This document shows, piece after piece, positions 1-22,145 of a stretch of 64,000 bases of DNA; the stretch's first letter is position 1; each line of letters starts with the position of its first letter. Origin of the DNA: Ciona intestinalis (lineage: Eukaryota; Chordata; Ascidiacea; Phlebobranchia; Cionidae). The notes below the pieces were generated by a model that searched no databases, had not been told where the DNA came from, and was given only the letters and a program-made list of their open reading frames with translations. Made by a program: the position numbers and the translations under genes. The stretch spans positions 2,534,861 to 2,598,860 of the forward strand of contig NC_020169.2 in assembly GCF_000224145.3 (NCBI RefSeq). The letters are read 5' to 3'.

Positions 1-15
1 CTGAAAAATCTTAAG

Positions 16-211
16 AATTTTTATGCGGTACTTTTAAGTTCTATTTTCCCTCTCTAACAAGTGTAAACTTTTACAGCTCTACCACAAGCACCATGGCGTC
101 TTTCAGAGCTGCTAATTTTTATGCGGTACTTTTAAGTTCTATTTTCCCTCTCTAACAAGTGTAAACTTTTACAGCTCTACCACAAGCACCATGGCGTCTT
201 TCAGAGCTGCT
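16..211 (+). repeat. Exact 98 bp tandem duplication of a splice acceptor and exon start
   Basis: Bases 16-113 and 114-211 are identical. Each unit holds a pyrimidine-rich tract, the acceptor ending TTTTACAG, a 16-base leader, a Kozak-like ATG (CACCATGG) and the first codons of the following ORF. Splicing to the first acceptor (after 76) would run into an in-frame stop inside the second unit, so only the second acceptor (after 174) gives the full product. It could be real or an assembly artefact near the contig edge. Confidence 0.95.
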
Positions 212-388
212 GCAGCGGCAGGAGTCATGGGGGGTCGCGCTTCTTCAATGAAAGATTATTTTAAGAACCAATATAAATCTAACTTTGTGCAGAGCAGTGA
301 ACCTGCAGCTGCATCCACCTGGAACAGTGGTGATGGATTTAAACATCCAAACTCAAAGAGGAAGAAGAAGAGTAGATGGGACTCGTGA
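175..388 (+). CDS. Small basic-tailed protein, or last exon of a gene starting upstream
   Basis: An exon starts after the acceptor at 173-174 and stays open to the stop ending at 388. From the ATG at 191 it encodes 65 residues: Ala-rich at the N-terminus (five Ala in a row), then a region with MKDYFKNQYKSN, and a strongly basic end KRKKKSRWDS that could be a nuclear localisation signal. I do not recognise the family. The ATG has a near-perfect Kozak context and lies 16 bases after the acceptor, so a complete short gene whose leader is added by SL trans-splicing (common in Ciona) is as likely as a terminal exon of a cis-spliced gene off the left edge. AATAAA-like signals follow near 458 and 488. 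It converges tail-to-tail with the next gene. Confidence 0.6.
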
Positions 389-677
389 AGATATAAAGTT
401 CCACACTTGTACAGCAAGAATTTTATAAGCTGATATTTAGCCGCACAAGGTCGCCAAATAAAATATCATTGACTGAAAGCACACGCCAATAAAACGAATG
501 CCATGAGCTCTAAATACATTAAGTAATAGATTCAACCTAAAATGGTTGTCCTATTTAGTAGTTTTTGATACCACAATTTAATAAAAATTCCATATCACAT
601 TGTTGCCAGAATAGATGTCAAATAAAATTATTGGTGGATTTACAAAAAAAAACAAATAAAATAACTGCCAATTTGGT

Positions 678-1630
678 TTAAATATCAATTTTGGGACCTT
701 TGTAAACACCCATTACAGATTCAAATAAAGCTTTGTTAGTAATTGTGCCTTCTACGGATATCCAGTGTTTTGAATTTCTTCCAGGAGCGTTGACTGCCAC
801 TTGCCTTTCGCCTTTTAAAGTAACCAGCCGGGCAGGTACAGAAAATGCATGTTCTTTTCTTAAGAGACTATAAGTAACTAGTGTCACTACTTTTCTGTCT
901 GTGGAAACCAAAACTTTCTTCAGAAGGCTGGTACATATTCTTGATACACCATACCAGAGGCCAATAGACAGTAAGATGCAAACTGGAGGCAGTATGTAAG
1001 CATTAGCACCACCATATATATTGAATGGACCTTTTACTTTTCGATCGTCAATTTCGCTTTGTACATCATCAGGGTATTTGTGCATCTCACTGACCATGGC
1101 TGCACATGTTAAAAAGCTTGTTACCTGCAAGATAGATTATTGTAAATTAGTATATAGAAGTAGTATGTTTAACATGTCTGAACATTACTTATATATGTGA
1201 TTAAATGAATCTAACTTACTTTGTTTATCCTTATGTGGCTGCAAAATGACAGTCGTTAGAATATCGGTGTTCTGTTTCATACGCCTCATGCCAGCTTACG
1301 AGTAACCATGTATGTTACTTTACAAGTAATTATTTTTTTGACTTTTTTATGTATGGCTGATAATTTGAACAACCCATTAGTAACCACTGGGTTGGAAAAT
1401 GTACATACTCATACCCCTGCAACAACTGAAGCTCGTGCATAGTTGATAGGGAAGTCTTTGTAGTGGTACAACAGAAAAGCTTTTGGGAGTTCTCCAGATT
1501 TTTCAGAAAGTTGTCGAAATTTTGTGAGTTGAGGTTTGAACCAAATTTTCCATTTGGTGTTTATCACATTTTTTTTAATACTATTTGCATTAAAACTAGT
1601 TACTTTGTTAAAAAACAGTCTAACAAACAT
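678..1630 (-). CDS. TMEM223: Transmembrane protein 223 homologue (mitochondrial inner membrane)
   Basis: Two exons, 1630-1415 and 1124-678, join in phase 0 (GCAGGG|GTAACA) to give 220 residues; the human protein is about 200. The first hydrophobic segment spans the exon junction (VVAG|VTSFLTCAAMV) and the second is AYILPPVCILLSIGLWYGV. The region after it, FSVPARLVTLKGER, and the end KALFESVMGVYK match the conserved C-terminal half of vertebrate TMEM223, including the final LFxxxxGxYK/R block. The basic Ser/Thr/Asn-containing N-terminus suits a mitochondrial presequence. Family knowledge: TMEM223 is an inner-membrane factor linked to cytochrome c oxidase subunit 1 expression. The start at 1630 is the first ATG of an ORF closed upstream. 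The 290-base intron is mostly a SINE. Confidence 0.85.
1200..1402 (+). mobile_element. SINE, Cics-1-like, in TMEM223 intron
   Basis: It shows the recurrent blocks of this SINE in order: TGAATCTAACTTAC, ATGACAGTCGTTA, TTTCATACGCCTCATGCCAG, TGTATGGCTGATAATTTG, ACAACCCATTAGTAACCACT. It is antisense to the host gene and truncated at its 3' end. Confidence 0.8.
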
Positions 1631-2161
1631 CTATAAGTATAAAAACTCAAAATACGTTGCAGTTATACAGTCAACAAACAATAACAACGTGCACATGTAA
1701 GCTCTAAACAAAACAGAACGCAACACATGCGCGTCTGTTGGTGCCTTGGCCTATACTAACTTTGCCTTGGGCCTCATATAAGATGATATCTGACAAAAAA
1801 GAAAACTGAATTAAAAGTAACAGAGAATTAATTGGATTATTAACACAATGGTAAAACAGTAGGACTAGTTCAATTGACAAATTTACATTTCAAATACGGT
1901 GCTTCTTAGCCACCCTTTATCGTAACATAGTATTGCGGTAACATTTCTTATTCGTTTACCGCAGGGAAATTCCCTAGTTAAAAATGTTCTATATTTTAGA
2001 AAGAAAGTAACAGACGTTTTTTAACAAAATATGAAACGCTAAACGTTATTGTCTTTTGTGGACCTTGTGTTATATTATAATATTAAGTGGATATGATATA
2101 GTTTACAATAAAACCAAATTATAAACTGCACTAATTCCAACATACTTTTAGATTTTAAGTC
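1631..2161. promoter_or_regulatory. Putative bidirectional promoter interval
   Basis: This 531-base interval separates the divergent starts of TMEM223 (-) and the J-protein gene (+). Both neighbours look mitochondrial, so a shared promoter is plausible. It has no ORF or repeat I can name and no clear TATA or CpG block. The promoter role is inferred from geometry only. Confidence 0.4.
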
Positions 2162-2767
2162 ATGCATAAGATTTTAGTTTGCATGAACCGTTTAAGGTTG
2201 CATTCAAAAATTGTAACAACTAAAAGACCAATTTCTTTGAAATTACCTACAAAGATATGCTTGAACTGTCAGCAAGTGTCCTTTTTTTCTTCCAATTTAC
2301 CAACACACTATGACACACTTGGTATCAACCCTACAGCTTCCAAAGAGGAAATAAAAGCTGCTTATATTGAACTTTCGAAAAAGTATCATCCTGACAGAAT
2401 AGCGCAGGATAAAAGCACAAAGGAAGAAACCACAGATTTTCTGCAAATTTCCCAAGCGTTTAATGTTTTATCAAATGAAACTAGTCGCAAAATGTACGAT
2501 TTAGAACTGTTTAAAACATCTGCCACTATAAATCGATTTTCTTCTGGCGAATATAAACTACATCGGGAAGAAAAAAATCGAAAGAAATCAAGAAAAAATT
2601 TGGATGAAGAAAATCAGGATGTTCTTGGTTTTTCATCACTTACACCGCGTATTCGAAGCTTGCTACACTATTTATATGGCGCAATATTTGCTATAATAAT
2701 ATCAATGATATTGCTTAGTAAAAGGAATGCAAATGATAAAAATGAAAAAGAGACAAAGTCATCATGA
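2162..2767 (+). CDS. DNAJC30-like mitochondrial J-domain protein with C-terminal membrane anchor
   Basis: Single-exon gene of 201 residues. Residues 1-45 are basic, Ser/Thr-rich and free of acidic residues, as in a mitochondrial presequence. Residues 48-113 form a J domain: HYDTLGINPTASKEEIKAAY is helix I-II, the HPD tripeptide is at 76-78 (KKYHPDRI), and helix III reads FLQISQAFNVLSNE, ending RKMYDLEL. A charged linker (about 125-155) precedes one hydrophobic segment at about 167-187. This order and size match DNAJC30 best; DNAJC4 is the alternative. J proteins stimulate Hsp70 ATPase through HPD, and DNAJC30 is an inner-membrane protein associated with ATP synthase and complex I turnover. 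AATAAA lies near 2843. It is divergent from TMEM223. Confidence 0.8.
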   Translation: MHKILVCMNRLRLHSKIVTTKRPISLKLPTKICLNCQQVSFFSSNLPTHYDTLGINPTASKEEIKAAYIELSKKYHPDRIAQDKSTKEETTDFLQISQAFNVLSNETSRKMYDLELFKTSATINRFSSGEYKLHREEKNRKKSRKNLDEENQDVLGFSSLTPRIRSLLHYLYGAIFAIIISMILLSKRNANDKNEKETKSS

Positions 2768-3106
2768 CTAAGTTTTTCATTCTATAGTTGGGTTGAAGAG
2801 TAATGATTTTAATTTTAATTTGTTATGCAATCATTTGTGTTCAATAAATTATTCAAAGGTATTTATTCTTCTTAAAGTTTGCTTGTATGCAGTTGAATTA
2901 TCACTGTGCTTATTGTCTGTGCAGTTCATTAAAAGCTTTATGTAAGTGTTGGGAAATAAAATTTATATGCTCAAAAATATTTGGGCATGTCAAAAGCAGG
3001 ATGAATGGCTCTTTCATGTGTTGAGAGTCAGTAAAAAAGTACTGATAAGCTTTAGGCATCCAAAACTACAGAGATATTTTTAAATGAATGTACGTTTGAA
3101 CGTGAC
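2768..3106. other. Intergenic, no feature seen
   Basis: 3' flank of the J-protein gene with a polyadenylation-like AATAAA near 2843. I see nothing else I can support. Confidence 0.5.
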
Positions 3107-3554
3107 CAGAGCCATAGAAATACCGAGTAGTCCAACTCATTGTTACGTAAAAGACAAATTGAACGCCATCTTGTTTCCAAAATAACACGGTATGTATAGA
3201 GAAAATGCATGTTTTTCGGTAAATTAGAGAAAAACTTGAGTCTAAAAACAAATTTAAAGGTTGAAAAGTGTAAAAAACAAGTGTTATTTGTTTTCTGTAT
3301 CAAAAAAAGTCAAAAAATGGAATTAGAAGCGGTTGATTTGTGACATTTTAGTCATTTAATGGGGGTAAATTTATATGTTTTTTCAAAAAAATGTTTGGTA
3401 ATGTAAATAGAAGCTGTTTTACGCCTTTCCACAAAAGGAAATCGCAAATAAAACTCAAGAAGTTCGTTTAAATTCATTGCGAAAGTCACCGCTTTTGCTC
3501 TATTTTGAACACACAAAGACGGCAGTTGGACTACTCGGTGTTTTTACGACTCTG
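3107..3554. mobile_element. Non-autonomous hAT-like DNA transposon, 448 bp
   Basis: The ends are inverted repeats starting CAGAG: left CAGAGCCATAGAAATACCGA, right (reverse complement) CAGAGTCGTAAAAACACCGA, both followed by GTAGTCCAACT. An exact 8-base direct repeat AACGTGAC flanks the element (3099-3106 and 3555-3562). A CAG-type terminus with an 8 bp duplication is the hAT signature. The interior has no transposase-like ORF. Confidence 0.85.
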
Positions 3555-3562
3555 AACGTGAC

Positions 3563-3919
3563 TAGATCACGTTTACAAGACTATGTAACTTTATGATTTA
3601 ATAAGATTTTCGGAGTTTTTTTGAAAGAAAAGTTTAGTTAAAAACGTTTTCAATTAAAAAATACTATTTGTTTTATAAAAACTATGCTTGCATTACGCAT
3701 TTACGACAAGTCAATTATCGCTCCCCGAAAATGTCAACAAGTTTTCTAAATAAATACGTCACAAACCGTCGCCGATTAATCACTCTCTGTTGCCAGCGTG
3801 CGGTAGCTTATAACATTACCTTGGATACAACAGAAGCTTGTTTTTACAAGCACACAGAGGGAAATACGAAACTCTAGAGTTTTTGTTCGCGCCTGCCTTT
3901 TCCATGTTTCCAAAATAAC
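3563..3919. other. 5' flank of the LEKR1-like gene
   Basis: AT-rich upstream sequence. A 69-codon ORF at 3668-3877 has no recognisable domain and I do not call it. The interval probably holds the promoter and 5' UTR. Confidence 0.4.
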
Positions 3920-6900
3920 ATGAAGCCGGCGAAGATGAAATCATTGTCTCCGATTATGGAACGACATACACCGCAGCATCCTTTGCCGGACGATCTCAAG
4001 GCGAGTATTGTTTCAAAACATCGTTTATAATTTTCTTACCAGAGATTTTTGTACGTGTTGAAGGGAACTATAGACTTAATTTAAAAAACTGCAATCATTT
4101 TGTTTGTATTTTATAATTAAAGTTAAACGGTATTATCTGTATATATCTATGCATATTTATAATTTTGGAGTAAAAATACCTTTATATATGATTTGTAAAT
4201 CAAATTTACTCATAGATGTAATATTATTTTAAAGAATCTTCCAAATGATGAGACAGTATGCCAGTTCTGTGGTGTAAGTTACCTCATACATCACGAGATC
4301 AAGAAGTTGGAGGAGATGGTTGCTCATCTGGAGCAGGAGCTTAAGTTTCATCAGGGATCAGAGGAGAGAGAGCAAAAACTGAGGGAGGAATTGGAGAAAA
4401 ACAAGCAGGCTACTTTGTCATTGCATGACATTATAGCAGATAGGGATAAAACGTGAGAATTTAATTGGTAAAATTGTAGGCTGTTCTCATGACTCCTGTA
4501 GACCAGTCTGCAGAGTATGGCAGTTCCTGACGAGACCTCGCGCACGCAGGACTGTTATTTTTTGCGTGCTTGCGTGCTATCATCGAAAAATCGGTGTGCA
4601 AAGCAAGTACATTTTTAAGTCACGTTAAGAAATCCTACTTAATTTATTACGTTTTTTTTATTTTTCAATTAATTGGAGTATGTGGGACAAATTATGGCAT
4701 ACATCACCACATGCATGTATGTGTATGATATATTTACTATTCAATAAGTTATGCTTGTAATTTTAAGAAGAATGTAACAGGGTGGGTAACTGTGATTATA
4801 CTATAGAAATACATGACAAAAGTAGGCTTTGTAAAGTAATGTATATGGATGGCTGCTTATTTAGCATGAGTATATAAGTGGTTGTTTTAGTGTGTAATGG
4901 GTCAACCCTGGCTTAAATCTCAGGTTTCACGTCGTTTCTCGCCAAGAACCTCATACATATAAAATGGTAATGTTTTAACATGTAAGATGTAACTTTTACA
5001 CTTTCTTTGCAGAATAGAAACAATCACAGCAGATTTTGAAACCGAAAGAAATAAAAATGAATCTCTCACCTCAAGATTGGTTGCTGAAGAGAAAAAGTCA
5101 AAACAGTTTTTGGAAAATAACTTGTAAGTTTAATTTTAATGCTAATAAGTTAATTTTTAATACCAACTAATATAAAAAATCCCAATGATAATGGTAAATG
5201 TTTTTTTTAGTCTAGTCACTAACTTAGACAAGCAATTCTAATTGAACTATTGGAACTACTACCTATTGAACATTTTTGGTTATGGCTAAAAATTGATTTG
5301 CTAATAAAATTAAGTCTTTTATAACAGTAGTTCAATGTTTACTGTGCAATTATATTTTTATTAGAGAACACTCTTAATATGAGAGTTGTGCTGATTTGTG
5401 TTCCAGGGAAAAGAAAGCGAAATACCAAACATCTCTATATAAAGTTCAAAGTGCAATAAACTTGGTAAAGTTGGACTTTTCTAAACTTCGCACAGAAGTT
5501 TCCCCAGCTGAACAAAATGCTTCAGTTTTTAAAGATGAAGTTTTTACAAAGTTTTCACATTTGTTGTCTAATTGCTCTGAAGGTATGTAATACTATGTTT
5601 GTATTATTTTTGTTTTAACATTATTTAAGGGAAATATTGTGTATCAGTAGTTGTGCTGTAAATAAGTTTTAAATATCATTTGTGATTGTATCTAAGTAGT
5701 TATCAGCACGTTGAATAAATTTGTAAATATTTTTATGAGTTATTTAGTAATCTATGGTGGGGTTATCACATAAAAATTCCATTTTTTTATTTTTAATTTC
5801 ATTTAAACTGTTTTTAAATTTATTTTTTTTTAAATTTCATTTTAAATTAAATTTCTGATCTTTGCTATGAAACAACAAACCAGCAAATTGTTTTTTTGTC
5901 AGATATGCGAGCATTAAGAAGAAAAAACAGCTGCTTGTCTGAAGATTTGCAAGTTCTTGCTTCAGAATGTGATGCAGCAAAAAAACGTGCAGAAAATGCA
6001 GAACATAGAATTGGTTTACTTTTAAAAGATGCTGAAAACCTGAAAAGTGATCAAAGTGGTCAAATTTCCGCTCTGCAAAACAAAATACAGGAACTAGAAG
6101 AATTGTACGCTGGTAATAACAAATACATATTATAAATTTTTTGTTTGGTTCATTGTTTTAAAATATTGTATAATATTGTATGTACATTTTTAAATTGTTT
6201 AGGTATATTTAAAATTATATATTGTTTATTTTTAATTATTTTTGTTCTGAGTTGTGTTATAATCATTTATCTATAAGCGCATTTAACTTTGTGTATGTTT
6301 TAGATAGAACCAAAGAAATTAAAATGTTGGAAATGAAAGAAAATTCTGCAAGATCAGACCAAGCTGAAATGGAAGCAAAACTCAAGTAGGAAATTTTTCG
6401 GAAAAGTAATCTTCTGGTTATTTTTTTTCTTTGTGTTTAGAAAAAAGCAGTTGGAAGTTCAAAGCATGACGGTCAAGATGCAGAAGACAGAAGATAGTGC
6501 TGCATCGACCATACAGAGGTTGGTATTATATAGATTTTGGAGCTAGCTTGAATTTATATAGATTTTTTGACCCTCCAGTATTTAATGGTTAATTTTGTTT
6601 CACTGTATTTTTATAAAAAAATTGTATTACAATATGCGTGGTACTATATTACATTATGCTAAATACTAGTGTTAATTTACCCGTAAAGAAGTTCGCTAAA
6701 TAACAGACAAAATATTGGATTAAAATTCCCTTTTTCACAAAATTATATTAAAAATAACATTTTTCACCATAGGAGCCAAAACGTTTGTATTACATTATGC
6801 CTGGTAGCAGAAATAACAGAATATTAGTTTTAAATTTATAACCAGTTGTTGTTACAGATTGAACCAGGATTGTCGTCAACTTGAGAGGGAGTTGGCTTCA

Positions 6901-9369
6901 TTGAATGAAGAGACAATGAAGATGAGGAACAGGGAGAAAGAGAGAGAGAAACGAGATCAAGAGAGGAACAGACAGAATAGCTTGGCTCATGGGCAAATGG
7001 AGCAGCTCAATTGTGCTTTAAACGATGCCAAAAATACTGTCAAGACTTTGACTGCTGAGAGGTTAATTGCACATTGTTTAACATTTTTCCTGAAATTATA
7101 AGTTATAAGACGCTTTGTGTTTTGAATGACTGCGACAATGCTTAGTACATGAATGTGGAAAAACCTATTTTCTTTCTCTACATTGGTTTATGGTACAATC
7201 ATGTAGACTAAAACTATGTCGCCATTGAGCCAAAACCAGGTAGCAAGTAAAAACTGACATATCATGCGAGTTAAAAAATGACATTAATTCAATCACTTAT
7301 CCACTGAGCCAGACAATTGTTTTTATGTTCTTGATTTATGTTCGTAATTGAATGAATGTAACTTACTTTATCCTTGGTGGCTGAAAATGACAATCGTTAA
7401 ACACAAGTGTACTGTTTCATACACCGTGTGCCAGCTTACGTGTTACTAAGTATGTTACTTTGTGGGTGACTATTTTTTAGGATTTTTTCATGTGTGGCTG
7501 ATAATTTCGACAAACCATTAGTGACCACTGGGTTGGAGTAATTATCGTTATGTGTCTTGCCTAAGGACACATACGCCCACATTGGTAACTGCAACGAGCC
7601 TTGAACCCATTTATCTCTAATTCTTCTTTATTAGAGAGCTAATGACATCATCACACCAGCATCAGATCCAGCAGTTGCGCGAAAGTTTCCGCAGCAAACT
7701 GGAAGCATCTGAGTCGACACCAATCAGAGCACAACAAGAATTGCAGGCAATGCAAGAGCGCCATCGTGAGGAAATGCAGGAGTTTGAAAGAACATTACGA
7801 GATGAATTTCGAATCGAAATGAGCGTTGAAAAAGATAAACAGGCAGAGGCTATTTCAAGTCTGAAAAGCAAGTTTAAAAATGAAATGCATGAGGTAAAGT
7901 TATAATTTTTTTAATTTTTTTTATTTAGTTGAACACAACACAAGTTATCTTCCATTTTTTAGATATATAATTATTTTTCAAATTGTATTTTGTTCATGTA
8001 AGAGATTTAATTTAAGCTTTTGTTATTCTAGCTTGAATATGATTTGAAAAGAGATGCTGAATCGGACAAAAACGAAATTTCTTCACTTAAACAAAAAGTT
8101 GACTATTTCACCAAAAACGCAGAAGAGAAAAAGATAGAATTTGAAGAAGGTATGTAATATTTTCTATCAGTTACCACTTTCCATTAGTTCTATTCTAGAT
8201 ATGTTTCATTTCTATAGTAGTTGTATATAATGCTAATGTAACTTTGTTGGTGTATGACTTTACTACAGATAAGCAACATATTAAATTTTGTGTCATATAT
8301 GAAGGGATGTTATAAGTTTTGATACTTTAACTAGGTTACGATTAGTCATTTAGTTACCTGTTTAAACTGAAAGTAATTCTTTGCAATAAAACATCAGTAA
8401 ATAAAAATGAATGTAACTTGCTTTATCTTTGCGCGCCTGGAAAACGACAGTCATTACACTATATATAAAACATTAACGAAACTGTATGTTCTTAGAGAGA
8501 CAAAGTTTAAAACAAATGGTGAGTCAGCTGGAGGAGAGGATTACTGCTCTCACACAGGAACAGGAAGACAGAGAAGAGGAGAAACGGTTTGCATCTTCAA
8601 CAGCATCGCAAAAGTGGAAAGACATGGAGGAGAAAAATGAAAACCTTCAACGTGACATGATTGCAATGAAAGAAGAGGTAATGTGTTATATTTACATTCT
8701 TGGTTGAATGTGTTTTTTTTTCTAATTGTGTGAATGAATGTTCATTATGTATCCTCGGAGCTACCAAACAGGTAACTTTCTGAGGAACTTTAGTACTTTT
8801 CGAGAGTACTTTTTTTGTGTGTTAGAAATTTGAAAAATCCACTGGTGCTAACATTGTTTACGCCACTAAATCTTATGATAAAGGACTATAGTGGTAATAC
8901 AAATAAGCTTTTTAGGGTGTTTTGTTCTTGGTTTCTTTTACAGGTAGAACTGCTTCAAGAAACAGTCCGCAGAGAATGTGAGGAAAGATATGAACTTACT
9001 GAAGCCCTCAGCCAAGCAAGAGATGACCTAAAAACAGCAACGGTAAGCTTAGTTTTAATAAAAAAGGCGTTGAATGTAACTTGCATTATCTTCGCATGGC
9101 CGGAAAAGCGGGAAACTGCAATGCGTGGTGGAAAAGCAAGCCCTGTTTATCCACCTGCTGCAGTAAATTCTTCTATCACAACTCATGTTAGAGATTTGGC
9201 TTTTGGTGATGAAAGCCCAAAGCGCAGCCTTAGTGGAGGTGGGAGAGAAAATGGTCGCCATTTAATTCACAGCTATTCAGAACCACCAAATGGATTGCAT
9301 CATTCAAAGTCTGCGGATACTGTTGATACCGTACGCAGGCGCATTGCTGCTGCGATTAAAAGAAAGTAA
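3920..9369 (+). CDS. LEKR1: Leucine-, glutamate- and lysine-rich coiled-coil protein (LEKR1-like)
   Basis: Thirteen exons: 3920-4000, 4235-4452, 5013-5123, 5407-5582, 5903-6112, 6304-6385, 6441-6518, 6858-7061, 7635-7893, 8032-8149, 8496-8677, 8944-9042, 9109-9369. All phases agree and the total, 2079 bases, encodes 692 residues. The N-terminus contains HPLPDDLKNLPNDETVCQFC then GVSYLIHHE; the CxxCG motif (36-40) and the following aromatic block match the start of vertebrate LEKR1. The rest is almost pure coiled coil rich in Glu, Lys, Gln and Leu. The last exon is a low-complexity Ser/Pro tail ending RRRIAAAIKRK. Intron 1 has a GC donor (AAG|GCGAGT). Intron 12 is only 66 bases, multiple of three and open. 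Function is not well established; the coiled coil suggests a structural or centrosomal/ciliary role (inference). Confidence 0.85.
7352..7612 (+). mobile_element. SINE, Cics-1-like, near full length
   Basis: It runs from GAATGTAACTTACTTTATCC through the GACAACCCATTAG-like core and GTCTTGCCTAAGGACACATA to CCTTGAACCCA. It ends about 23 bases before exon 9 of LEKR1. Confidence 0.85.
8405..8456 (+). mobile_element. 5' fragment of the SINE in LEKR1 intron 10
   Basis: GAATGTAACTTGCTTTATC followed by the GGAAAACGACAGTCATTA block, then it stops. It lies about 40 bases upstream of the exon 11 acceptor. Confidence 0.7.
9070..9108 (+). mobile_element. SINE 5' fragment forming the end of LEKR1 intron 12
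   Basis: TTGAATGTAACTTGCATTAT followed by CTTCGCATGGCCGGAAAAG. The last two bases are the proposed acceptor AG of the exon starting at 9109, so the acceptor comes from the SINE and has no normal pyrimidine tract. Confidence 0.65.
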
Positions 9370-10169
9370 TTTTACTTCTTCTGTGCGCACATATCGGCCA
9401 AATTCTATTTATTTAAGTTCATATAGTAAAGCCCCTTTTCTTGCAATTTGTGCTGTTTAATAGTTTTATTGTTTTTTTATGCACCTGTGCTATTTAGCCT
9501 TAACAGTTACAAACAAAAAAGTGAGAGAAAGGTTATGAGAAAGTTTGCTCTCTGGTTTATGATAATTTGCATGTAACAAAACAAATTCAAGTACAGGTTG
9601 GTATAGGTTAATGTAATAATATGCACAATAAGGATTACTGAAATTCCGGTATATTAATTATTACGAATCCCAGCCACCACAACTAAAATTCTAATTTTAA
9701 CAGTCCCCTTTGCGCCAGAAATTATCCGTTTGAACCGATGTGATAACTGGTGCTGTGAGCAACTTCTGTTTAAAACCCAAACAAATAATCAACAGAGAAA
9801 TGATTGATTGATTGATTGTAGTTGACGTGCCAGTATTTTAACTACAAATTTAAAAAAAAAACAATTTTGAGGTACTGAGATTTTAATATAATGACGCAAG
9901 TGCAATCTTTACAATAACAGGACGCTTCCACGTTATACGCACGGTGTTTAAATATTCAAAATTTCAGCAAAAACTTTTATAAAATTATATTTTTACACAG
10001 AAATTAAGCAATTTTGTTTATATCGGTGTCAAAAGTATGTGACTTATATTATGTGCTCTGAAAATTTTAAAAACGGAAGCATGTTAAATCATTAATTAAG
10101 CTTTTGAAAGACATCAAGAAAATACTGCATTCCGCAAAATATTTTTTGGAGTTTGCCAAAAAAATAAAT
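9370..10169. other. Intergenic between LEKR1 and PCNX4
   Basis: AT-rich. It contains a short GATT tetranucleotide run near 9802-9817 and an in-frame upstream ATG at 10104 that is not needed for PCNX4. I see no other gene. Confidence 0.5.
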
Positions 10170-21229
<11,060 letters not shown>

Positions 21230-22145
21230 TTGGTCATTTTTTTGTTTTTAATCAGTTGTATTTTAAAATTTTGGGCGAGGGTTTTAATACTGTTCTGTAC
21301 AGATTTACAAAGCATTGCAGAGTTTATTTCTTTATTAAAAAATGTTCCAGTTAAAAAACTACCGGAAAAAATAAATTTTGTAACGTTTTTAAAATGAAAC
21401 TTCAACAGTAATTGTATGTCCCACTATTTTTACTTTATATGACAGTACAATATGCACTGTGATGTTACGTTGTACAGCTGATCTATGCATGTATTATTCT
21501 GGCTTTACTAATTTTAGAAGTGACGCTTTTACCTCAGTTAAGAGTCATTTCCATTGTGCGTAAATGTACTGCAAGTAAACAGTAGTTGGCGAATGCGTGG
21601 AGATTTATATATAGGCATGTTTAAGACGAAATGACATACATAGACAATAGACAGCAGAAAGTACAATGTCTGAGACAAAATATCCGGGACAATGGCAGCG
21701 CAAAATACAGTGGCCGAGACGATGTATAGTAGGATGGCAGGAAGATGGGACACCTTTAGCACATACTATCTAAATATCCTGATCGTGTTTTAAACAATTA
21801 CTAACGGTCAATGGGGGTCATGGGCATATAGTTTTATAAATTCTTGAAAGTTCTTTGTTTACTACTAAACGGAGCGAGAAAATAGAGGTAAAAGGTGTCC
21901 CATCTTCCCCCGCCCTACTGTATATGAGTCCAATGGTCCAGGACAAAAACGTCCGGGAATAAACGGAAAATACAAAGTTTGAGGCAAAACCCACAGTAAT
22001 ATGGTAGAATTCTATTAAATGCCAACTAAATATGCGATTTCCTAATAATCGGAAGACGTGTCATATTATTATAGTGTCTCGTAAATTGTGACTTTTAAAT
22101 TAAGCTCAAACATTTAAACGTAGTAGATGGGTTACCTTTTCGTTC
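21230..22145. other. PCNX4 3' flank and intergenic sequence up to an assembly gap
   Basis: It holds the PCNX4 3' UTR (AATAAA-like near 21369), one MITE (separate entry) and nothing else I recognise. Confidence 0.6.
21725..21924 (+). mobile_element. MITE, Cimi-1-like
   Basis: Full-length copy with both inverted ends (TATAGTAGGATGG... and ...CCGCCCTACTGTATA). Confidence 0.9.

Noticed and set aside
1200-1402. tRNA gene or tRNA-derived head in the SINE copies
   Set aside because: I could not find convincing A and B boxes or a cloverleaf in any copy.
3668-3877. 69-codon ORF upstream of LEKR1
   Set aside because: No domain, no splice or promoter context, composition like surrounding intergenic DNA.
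10104-10169. Upstream in-frame ATG extending PCNX4 by 22 residues
   Set aside because: The family N-terminus starts right at MADAPLLNEYKQ; the added lysine-rich stretch has no counterpart.
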